A stretch of 20,401 bases of DNA from Polaromonas sp. (lineage in GTDB: Bacteria > Pseudomonadota > Gammaproteobacteria > Burkholderiales > Burkholderiaceae_C): assembly GCA_028292345.1 (NCBI GenBank), contig JAQGMN010000202.1, forward strand, positions 1-20,401, read 5' to 3'. Below the pieces are notes generated by a model. That model was not told where the DNA came from. It saw nothing but the letters and a program-made list of their open reading frames with translations, and made no database searches. This document shows positions 14,673 through 20,401 of this stretch, in pieces. Numbering within the stretch: the stretch's first letter is position 1; the number at the start of each line of letters is the position of its first letter. The translations under genes were made by a program, and so were the position numbers.

Positions 14673-15752
14673 ATGAGCACATTACAAATAAGTCTGGCGG
14701 TCGGTGGCAGCCTGGTCCTGGTCGGCATCGTTGCCCATGGCGCCTGGTCTGCCCGCAGGAACCTGCCCAAGCAAGCCACGCCCAAGCCGGCGCCCGACAT
14801 CGAACCCGCGCCAGGACCGGAGAACTATTTTCAACTGGACGACGGCGATGGACTGCCCGAACGGCAAGAACCCAGCTTTGACACCGATGCCGGACTGGCC
14901 GCGCTCACGCAGCTCACCACGCCGGAGAGAAAACCGGTGCTCGACATCCTGATCGACGCGATCGCGCCGGTCACGCTGGCGTCGCCGATCGCCGGCGAAG
15001 CGGCGCTGGCGGCCATGCCGGGCACGCGCCGGGTGGGCAGCAAGCCCTTTGCCATCGAGGGCCTGCGCGAGGACAGCCGCGAATGGGAAATTCCTGCCGC
15101 CGGCTATCGCTACAGCGCCTTTCAGTGCGGCGTCCAGCTGGCCAACCGCACCGGCGCGTTGAATGCCATCGAATATTCGGAATTCGTCATGAAGACGCAG
15201 GCCTTTGCCGATGCGATAGGCGGCGAAGTCGAGTTTGCCGAAATGCAGGGCGAGGTGGCCCGGGCCCGGGAGCTGGACCAGTTCGCCGGCGCGCACGATG
15301 CGCAGCTGAGCTTCAAGCTGCGCGCCGTGAAGACCGCCTGGAGTCCGGGCTATGTGCAGCAGTGCGCGGCCGGCCAGGGTTTCATTCCGTCCGCGACGCC
15401 CGGCCGCATGCTGCTGCCGGCCAGCCAGGCGGGCCATGGCCCGATCCTGGGCCTGAGCTTCGACTCGCAGGCCGCCCAGGCCGAAGACCCCGAACAGACC
15501 GCCTTGTATGAAGTGGCGCTGTCGCTGGACGTGCCGCAGGTGCTGCGCTCGGAAGCGCCTTTTGCCCGCATGTGCGAAGTGGCGATTGCCCTGGCCGGCA
15601 GCATGGACGGCGTGATCATCGACGACAACGCCATCCTGGTCCGGCCCGAGGCCATGGAGGCGATCCATGCCGACCTGGAGCAGCTGTACGACCGCATGGA
15701 CGCGCGCGAACTGTCGGCCGGCTCGGCGCTGGGCAGGCGGCTGTTTTCGTGA
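14673..15752 (+). CDS. zipA: Cell division protein ZipA homologue
   Basis: Inner-membrane divisome protein that tethers FtsZ to the membrane. It is 359 residues. A single N-terminal membrane segment (about 6-25, ISLAVGGSLVLVGIVAHGAW) is followed by a basic patch (SARRNLPK) and a proline/acid-rich linker (KPAPDIEPAPGPE). The C-terminal FtsZ-binding domain includes YRYSAFQCGVQLANRTGALN, SEFVMKTQAFADAIGG and the closing EAIHADLEQLYDRMDARELS. Sequence conservation of ZipA is low; the position between smc and ligA, common in betaproteobacteria, strengthens the call. The ATG at 14673 lies 15 bp after smc, so they are co-transcribed. An intrinsic terminator follows. Confidence 0.88.
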   Translation: MSTLQISLAVGGSLVLVGIVAHGAWSARRNLPKQATPKPAPDIEPAPGPENYFQLDDGDGLPERQEPSFDTDAGLAALTQLTTPERKPVLDILIDAIAPVTLASPIAGEAALAAMPGTRRVGSKPFAIEGLREDSREWEIPAAGYRYSAFQCGVQLANRTGALNAIEYSEFVMKTQAFADAIGGEVEFAEMQGEVARARELDQFAGAHDAQLSFKLRAVKTAWSPGYVQQCAAGQGFIPSATPGRMLLPASQAGHGPILGLSFDSQAAQAEDPEQTALYEVALSLDVPQVLRSEAPFARMCEVAIALAGSMDGVIIDDNAILVRPEAMEAIHADLEQLYDRMDARELSAGSALGRRLFS

Positions 15753-15784
15753 TGACCTGATGTTCTGATTCCTGGACCATTTCC

Positions 15785-15811
15785 CGGCTGCCAGAGGCGG
15801 CCGATTTTTTT
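15785..15811 (+). terminator. Intrinsic terminator between zipA and ligA
   Basis: CGGCTGCC (15785-15792) pairs with GGCGGCCG (15796-15803) in an 8-bp stem with one G-U pair and an AGA loop, followed by seven T (15805-15811). It ends only 18 bp before the ligA ATG, which is unusually close. Confidence 0.75.
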
Positions 15812-15829
15812 GAAGCATCCGACATTCCC

Positions 15830-18088
15830 ATGGCCACACCTGACCTGTTCGCCCAGCCATTGCCGCCTCCCGCTTCGCAGGACGCCGTGTCCGCGCCCGA
15901 GCGCATCAACGCCCTGCGCGCCGAACTGGACCTGCATGCCCATCGCTACTATGTGCTCGACGAGCCCAGCATTCCCGACGCCGAATACGACCGGCTGTTC
16001 CGGGAACTGCAGGCGCTCGAAGCGGCGCACCCCGAACTCCAGAGCCCGGGTTCTCCGACGCAGCGGGTCGGCGGCAAGCCCCTTGGCCAGTTCGCCACCG
16101 TGCGCCACCGCATTCCGATGCTCAGCATCCGCACCGAAACCGACACCGAGGCCAGCGGCGCCAGGAATTTCGACAGCCGGGTCCGTAAAGAGCTGGGGCT
16201 GAAGGAATCCGACCCGCCGGTCGAGTACGTGGCCGAACTGAAATTCGACGGCCTGGCCATGAGCCTGCGCTATGAACATGGCGTGCTGGTCCAGGCCGCC
16301 ACGCGCGGCGACGGCGAGGTGGGCGAGGATGTGACGCAGAACATCCGCACCATCCGTCAGATTCCGCTCAGGATTGTGGCCCCCACGCTTGTCGCTTCGC
16401 GTACTGCGCTGCCCCCCGAAGGGGCCGCTGCGCCTGCGGCCTGGCAAAGCCACTTCCGCGGCCCTGACTCGCGTGAAGAGGGTGACTCCACGCCCGCCAA
16501 TTCGGGTGGTTCGCTGCCTGAATTTTCCATCCCTGCGGTACTGGAGGTGCGTGGCGAGGTGTACATGCGTCGCGCCGAGTTCGAGGCGCTGAACGAACGC
16601 CAGCGCGAAAAGATCGCCAGGGGCGCCAAGGGCGAAAAAACCTTCGTCAATCCACGCAATGCGGCCGCTGGTGCCGTGCGCCAGCTCGACCCGGCGCTTT
16701 CCGCCGAGCGTCGCCTGAGCTTTTTCGCCTATGGCGTGGGCGAGATCACGCCGCCCGAGGAAGGCGGTCCGGCATTCGAAACCCATTTCGAACTGCTGCA
16801 AACCCTGAAATCATGGTGTTTTCCGGTGGCAGCGCAGACCGGTATTGCACATGGCGCTACAGAACTGATAGCGTTTCACGGCACCATCCGCCAGCAGCGG
16901 GACCGCCTGCCGTATGACATCGACGGCGTGGTCTACAAGGTCAACAGCCTGGCGCTGCAGCGCCGCATGGGCTTTGTCAGCCGCGAGCCGCGCTGGGCGG
17001 TGGCGCACAAGTACCCGGCGCAGGAGCAGCTCACCACGGTGCTGGGCATCGACATCCAGGTCGGGCGCACCGGCAAGCTGACGCCGGTGGCCAAGCTGGC
17101 GCCGGTGTTCGTCGGCGGCGTGACCGTGACCAATGCCACGCTGCACAACGAGGACGAGGCGCGGCGCAAGGATGTGCGCGTGGGCGACACGGTCATCGTG
17201 CGCCGCGCCGGCGACGTGATTCCCGAGGTGGTCAGCGTGCTGCTGGAGCGCCGGGTGCTGGACGCGCCGCAGTTCTGCATGCCGCGCCAGTGCCCGGTCT
17301 GCGGCTCCGACGCCGTCCGCGAGGAGGGCGAGGCCGACTACCGCTGCACCGGCGGATTGTTCTGCGCCGCCCAGCGCAAGGAAGCGATCCTGCATTACGC
17401 GCACAAGCGCGCCGTCGAGATCGAGGGCCTGGGTGACAAGCTGGTCGAGCAACTGGTCGATGCGGGCGCCATCCGCACGCTGCCCGACCTGTACAGGCTG
17501 GGTTTTGCGTCGCTGGCCAGCCTGGACCGCATGGCGGACAAGTCGGCCGGCAACCTGGTGGCCGCGCTGGAAAAGTCCAAGCACACCACCTTGCCGCGCT
17601 TTGTCTTCGGGCTGGGCATAAGGCATGTCGGCGAGGCGACCGCAAAGGCGCTGGCCCGCCATTTCGGCAAGCTCGACAGCATCATGGACGCCAGCGAGCA
17701 AGCTCTGCTTGAAGTGGCCGACGTCGGGCCCATCGTCGCCAAAAGCATCCGCACGTTTTTTGACCAGCCGCACAACCGAGAAGTGGTCGAGCAGTTGCGC
17801 GCCTGCGGCGTGACCTGGGAAGAGGGCGAACCCGCTTTCGTTGCACCCAAGCCGCTGTCGGGCAAGACCTTTGTCATCACCGGAACCCTGCCGGGCCTGA
17901 GCCGCGACGAGGCCAAGGACCGGATCGAGGCCGCAGGTGGCAAGGTCGCGGGCTCGGTCAGCAAGAAAACCGATTACGTCGTGGCCGGCGCCGAGGCGGG
18001 CAGCAAGCTCGTCAAGGCGCAGGACCTGGGCGTGGCGGTGATCGATGAAGCCGCCTTGCTGTCGCTGCTGGATTCACCGCCGGCCTGA
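15830..18088 (+). CDS. ligA: NAD-dependent DNA ligase LigA, with a repeat-derived internal insertion
   Basis: Seals nicks in DNA during replication and repair using NAD+. It is 752 residues against about 670 in E. coli. It has the N-terminal Ia domain (HAHRYYVLDEPSIPDAEYDRL), the adenylated lysine K138 in AELKFDGLAMS, RGDGEVGEDVTQNIRTI, EVRGEVYMRR, DGVVYKVN, the OB-fold GRTGKLTPVAKL, the four-cysteine zinc site C488, C491, C506, C512 with E. coli spacing, helix-hairpin-helix repeats and a C-terminal BRCT domain (GKTFVITGTLPG...). The excess lies between IRQIPLRI and PAVLEVRGE (about residues 183-235) and is encoded by family-1 repeat copy C plus about 60 bp. The frame is intact throughout. 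The ATG at 15830 has only a weak ribosome site. The 3' end overlaps the convergent DUF454 gene by 15 bp. Confidence 0.96.
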   Translation: MATPDLFAQPLPPPASQDAVSAPERINALRAELDLHAHRYYVLDEPSIPDAEYDRLFRELQALEAAHPELQSPGSPTQRVGGKPLGQFATVRHRIPMLSIRTETDTEASGARNFDSRVRKELGLKESDPPVEYVAELKFDGLAMSLRYEHGVLVQAATRGDGEVGEDVTQNIRTIRQIPLRIVAPTLVASRTALPPEGAAAPAAWQSHFRGPDSREEGDSTPANSGGSLPEFSIPAVLEVRGEVYMRRAEFEALNERQREKIARGAKGEKTFVNPRNAAAGAVRQLDPALSAERRLSFFAYGVGEITPPEEGGPAFETHFELLQTLKSWCFPVAAQTGIAHGATELIAFHGTIRQQRDRLPYDIDGVVYKVNSLALQRRMGFVSREPRWAVAHKYPAQEQLTTVLGIDIQVGRTGKLTPVAKLAPVFVGGVTVTNATLHNEDEARRKDVRVGDTVIVRRAGDVIPEVVSVLLERRVLDAPQFCMPRQCPVCGSDAVREEGEADYRCTGGLFCAAQRKEAILHYAHKRAVEIEGLGDKLVEQLVDAGAIRTLPDLYRLGFASLASLDRMADKSAGNLVAALEKSKHTTLPRFVFGLGIRHVGEATAKALARHFGKLDSIMDASEQALLEVADVGPIVAKSIRTFFDQPHNREVVEQLRACGVTWEEGEPAFVAPKPLSGKTFVITGTLPGLSRDEAKDRIEAAGGKVAGSVSKKTDYVVAGAEAGSKLVKAQDLGVAVIDEAALLSLLDSPPA
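16377..16466 (-). repeat. Family-1 repeat copy C, in frame inside ligA
   Basis: Read on the minus strand it runs from CAGGGCCGCGGAA to GTGGGGGCCA, like copies A and B, with the shared core GGCCGCAGGCGCAGCGGCCC. The first stem is changed on both arms (TGGC-TTT-GCCA instead of CCGGC/GCCGG), keeping the pairing. It encodes Ala/Pro-rich sequence (LPPEGAAAPAAW) in the LigA adenylation domain. Confidence 0.85.
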
Positions 18089-18517
18089 ATCCCCTAGCGC
18101 CGCCTCCTCGGGACGAAGCCACAGCCAGACCAGCACGCAAGCCATGGCCGCCACCCCTGCCAGCGCAGCCCAATGATTGCCCAGCAGCAACCATGTCGTG
18201 GCGGCGCTGGCGGTCATGGCCACCGTGGCCGTCCACTTGGCTCGCCTGCCCACCACGCCGGCCCGCTGCCAGTCGGCGATGTGGGCGCCAAACCGGGGAT
18301 GGGTTAAAAGCCATTGCGACAGGCGCGGTGAACTGTGTCCGGCCGCCCAGGCCGCCAGCAGGACGAAAGGTACTGTCGGCAGCACCGGCACGAACAGGCC
18401 CACGATTCCCAGGCCGAGGCTTGCGACAGCCAGTGCCAGCAGGCACCAGCGCGCAGCCGCAGGCAACGGTGCCTTACGCGATGCTGTGTTTTGTTTCACT
18501 GGCTGTTGGGCTGGCAT
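18074..18517 (-). CDS. DUF454 (YbaN-like) inner-membrane protein
   Basis: 147-residue membrane protein of unknown function. Hydrophobic segments are visible at CLLALAVASLGLGIVGLFVP, the adjoining LPTVPFVLLAAWAAGH, and two near the C terminus (TVAMTASAATTWLLLG and ALAGVAAMACVLVWLWL). The conserved DUF454 pattern is present: VPVLPTVPFVLLAAWAAGHS, then SPRLSQWLLTHPRFG and DWQRAGVV with a basic cluster. I chose ATG 18517 because it gives the usual short N terminus; in-frame ATG 18556 and the open frame to 18661 run into def. It diverges from def, with only 37 bp between the start codons, and its 3' end overlaps ligA by 15 bp on the opposite strand. Confidence 0.85.
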   Translation of the reverse strand: MPAQQPVKQNTASRKAPLPAAARWCLLALAVASLGLGIVGLFVPVLPTVPFVLLAAWAAGHSSPRLSQWLLTHPRFGAHIADWQRAGVVGRRAKWTATVAMTASAATTWLLLGNHWAALAGVAAMACVLVWLWLRPEEAALGDSGRR

Positions 18518-18554
18518 GTCCACGATTGTGCCGCCAGCCGCTATGCTTGAGGCC

Positions 18555-19094
18555 ATGACCATTCGTGAAATTCTCAAGATGGGCGATGCGCGGCTTTTGC
18601 GCATCGCCCGCCCCGTGGCAGCCTTCGACACCGATGCGCTGCATGTCCTGATCTCGGACATGTTCTACACCATGCAGTCGGTCAACGGCGCCGGCCTGGC
18701 CGCGCCGCAGATCGGCGAGGACCTGCAGGTGGTGATTTTTGGCAGCGACCAGCTCAACCCGCGCTACCCCGATGCACCGGTCGTGCCGCGCACCGTCCTG
18801 ATCAATCCGGTGATCACGCCGCTGGGCGCGGACGAGGAAAGCGACTGGGAAGGCTGCCTGTCGGTGCCCGGCCTGCGCGGCATGGTGCCGCGTTTTTCGC
18901 GCATCCGCTACACCGGCTTCGACCAGTACGGCGACCCGATCGACCGCACGGTCGACGGCTTTCATGCGCGCGTGGTGCAGCATGAATGCGATCACCTGAT
19001 CGGCATGCTGTACCCGATGCGCATTCGGGACCTGAGCCAGTTCGGCTTTACCGAGGTGCTGTTTCCGGGCCTGGACGCGTCGGCCGACGACTGA
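18555..19094 (+). CDS. def: Peptide deformylase
   Basis: Metal-dependent hydrolase that removes the formyl group from the initiator methionine of new proteins. It is 179 residues. All three family motifs are present: GAGLAAPQIG (45-54), EGCLS with metal-ligand C101, and QHECDH with ligands H143 and H147 and catalytic E144. ATG 18555 gives the standard MTIREILKMGDARLL beginning; an in-frame ATG 12 bases upstream (18543) would add MLEA. GAGG lies just two bases before 18555, too close for an ideal ribosome site, so the start is uncertain between these two. The gene stands alone, without fmt beside it, and is divergent from the DUF454 gene. Confidence 0.94.
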   Translation: MTIREILKMGDARLLRIARPVAAFDTDALHVLISDMFYTMQSVNGAGLAAPQIGEDLQVVIFGSDQLNPRYPDAPVVPRTVLINPVITPLGADEESDWEGCLSVPGLRGMVPRFSRIRYTGFDQYGDPIDRTVDGFHARVVQHECDHLIGMLYPMRIRDLSQFGFTEVLFPGLDASADD

Positions 19095-19337
19095 CCCAGC
19101 GGGAAATCACCCACCCATTCCATTTTGAGATGCATGGCTGAGGCGCATTGGCTTGCAGGCTGCTGGGCCGGTTTTGCCAGCGTGCTCCTGCTCGCCGAAC
19201 TCGCCGCGCTGCTCGGCGCCTTGGACGCTGCCCAAGGCATCAACCTTTGACGCCGGCTTGTTGAACCAACTGCCGCTCGGCACGCAACTGCAGTTGTCCG
19301 GCAAGGTAGTGCCTATTCACTATTCACCGGGGCCTGC
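19095..19337. other. Gap between convergent def and ahpF, no assignable gene
   Basis: 243 bp. It contains a 38-codon plus-strand frame (19134-19250) encoding a hydrophobic peptide (GFASVLLLAELAALLGAL) with no good ribosome site, and a second open frame that runs on through 19251-19337 and the antisense of ahpF. I recognise neither. There is a tandem TATTCAC repeat near 19314-19327 and no clear intrinsic terminator for either flanking gene. Confidence 0.4.
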
Positions 19338-20401
19338 TCAATCTGCCAGAACCGGCTCCAGTTCGACCGCCTGCAACGGTGCACGGATCAGGTGGTCAAA
19401 GGCGCTCAATGCCGCCTTGGCGCCATCACCGGCGGCAATGATGATTTGCTTGAAGGGCACCGTGGTTGCATCGCCGGCTGCGAAAACCCCAGGGACTGAG
19501 GTCTGCCCCCGTGCATCGACCACGATCTCGCCGTGCTTGGACAGCTCAACCGTTCCCTTGAGCCAGTCGGTGTTGGGGATCAGGCCAATCTGGATAAACA
19601 CGCCTTCGAGCTCAACCTTGTTCAACTCGCCCGTTGAGCGGTCCTTGTACACCAGTCCATTGACTTTCTGGCTGTCGCCGGTGATTTCAGTCGTCTGCGC
19701 ATGCGTCAGCACGGTGACGTTCTTAAGACTGTGCAGCTTGCGCTGCAACACGGCATCGGCACGGAGCACACTGTCGAATTCGATCAAGGTCACATGCCCG
19801 ACGATGCCAGCCAGGTCAATGGCTGCCTCGACACCTGAATTGCCGCCTCCAATGACCGCCACGCGCTTTCCCTTGAACAGGGGACCGTCGCAGTGCGGGC
19901 AATACGCAACGCCCTTGTTCTTGTATTCATGCTCGCCGGGCACGTTGATGTTGCGCCAGCGTGCGCCGGTCGAGATGATGACCGATCTGGCGTGAAGGGA
20001 AGCGCCGCTTTCAAGCTGGATTTCGATCATGTCCCTGCCAGGACCCGCTTTGGGGACCAATGCCTTGGCACGCTGCAGGTTCATGATGTCCACATCGTAA
20101 TCACGGACATGCTGCTCAAGCGCGACGGCAAACTGCGGGCCTTCGGTTTGTTTGATGGAGATGAAGTTTTCGATGCCCAGCGTGTCAAGCACCTGCCCAC
20201 CGAAGCGCTCCGAAGCGACACCGGTGCGGATTCCCTTGCGGGCTGCATAGACCGCAGCGGCCGCGCCGGCGGGACCGCCGCCGACGATCAGCACGTCGAA
20301 CGGTGCCTTGGCGGCGATTTTCTTCGCCTCGCGCTCGACGCCGCTGGTGTCGATCTTGGCCAGGATTTCTTCCAGGCTCATGCGGCCCTGGCTGAACTCG
20401 G
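19338..20401 (-). CDS. ahpF: Alkyl hydroperoxide reductase subunit F (AhpF), 5' end cut by window edge
   Basis: FAD-dependent NADH:peroxiredoxin (AhpC) reductase of the peroxide defence system. The visible part, about 353 residues, is the thioredoxin-reductase-like portion. It has the FAD-binding VLIVGGGPAGAAAAVYAARK, ERFGGQVLDTLGIENF, the redox pair CPHC (C161 and C164 counted from the Met at 20381), the NADH-binding VAVIGGGNSGVEAAIDLAG and the FAD-binding GVFAAGDATTVPFKQIIIA. The frame is still open at the edge, and EFSQGR precedes the Met at 20381. This matches the junction of AhpF (FGQGRMTLTEIVAK in E. coli), so 20381 is internal and the N-terminal thioredoxin-like domain lies outside the window. 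That junction separates it from plain TrxB. ahpC would be expected nearby but is not visible. Confidence 0.93.
   Translation of the reverse strand, partial: EFSQGRMSLEEILAKIDTSGVEREAKKIAAKAPFDVLIVGGGPAGAAAAVYAARKGIRTGVASERFGGQVLDTLGIENFISIKQTEGPQFAVALEQHVRDYDVDIMNLQRAKALVPKAGPGRDMIEIQLESGASLHARSVIISTGARWRNINVPGEHEYKNKGVAYCPHCDGPLFKGKRVAVIGGGNSGVEAAIDLAGIVGHVTLIEFDSVLRADAVLQRKLHSLKNVTVLTHAQTTEITGDSQKVNGLVYKDRSTGELNKVELEGVFIQIGLIPNTDWLKGTVELSKHGEIVVDARGQTSVPGVFAAGDATTVPFKQIIIAAGDGAKAALSAFDHLIRAPLQAVELEPVLAD

Noticed and set aside
15350..16801. A 483-codon minus-strand open frame across zipA and ligA
   Set aside because: Antisense shadow spanning two real genes and their terminator, with no family resemblance.
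15830..18088. ligA as a pseudogene broken by a repeat
   Set aside because: The frame is continuous and the lysine, zinc cysteines, OB fold, helix-hairpin-helix and BRCT motifs are all present.

Overview
The window is GC-rich, gene-dense chromosomal DNA, most likely from a betaproteobacterium of the Comamonadaceae (Polaromonas/Rhodoferax-like). This placement is inference. It rests on the character of the proteins, on the smc-zipA-ligA order, and on two families of short dispersed repeats of a kind I associate with that family of bacteria. Nearly all genes are housekeeping genes.

Layout. (1) 1-1263, plus strand: the 3' part of prpE (propionyl-CoA synthetase), closed by a clear intrinsic terminator. 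(2) 1381-10863, minus strand: reading in the direction of transcription, a VapB/VapC toxin-antitoxin pair; dapC and dapD; pilU; then dapE, prmB and an ABC-F ATPase; and last a small uncharacterised protein. dapC, dapD and dapE are the succinylase-branch enzymes of lysine/diaminopimelate synthesis. The type IV pilus ATPase gene pilU sits between dapD and dapE and is bordered by two same-orientation copies of a 90-bp repeat. (3) 11112-18088, plus strand: smc (chromosome condensation), zipA (divisome) and ligA (NAD-dependent DNA ligase), with an intrinsic terminator directly in front of ligA. (4) 18074-19094: a DUF454 membrane protein (minus) and def (peptide deformylase, plus), which are divergent. 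(5) 19338-20401, minus strand: ahpF, running off the right edge.

The most interesting content is not a new operon but two families of short structured repeats that have entered essential genes in frame. Family 1 (about 90 bp, several stem-loops) has copies at 6335-6425, 7710-7799 and, inside ligA, 16377-16466, plus a fragment at 7655-7687. Family 2 (about 65-70 bp, GCTA...TAGC hairpin at one end) has copies inside dapE (5961-6029), inside the linker of the ABC-F gene (2243-2310) and in the gap downstream of vapC (10032-10101), with a doubtful fourth in ligA. LigA and DapE are longer than usual at exactly these places while all their catalytic motifs are intact, so the host proteins appear to tolerate peptide insertions made from repeat DNA.

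I found no CRISPR array, rRNA, tRNA, transposase or phage gene.
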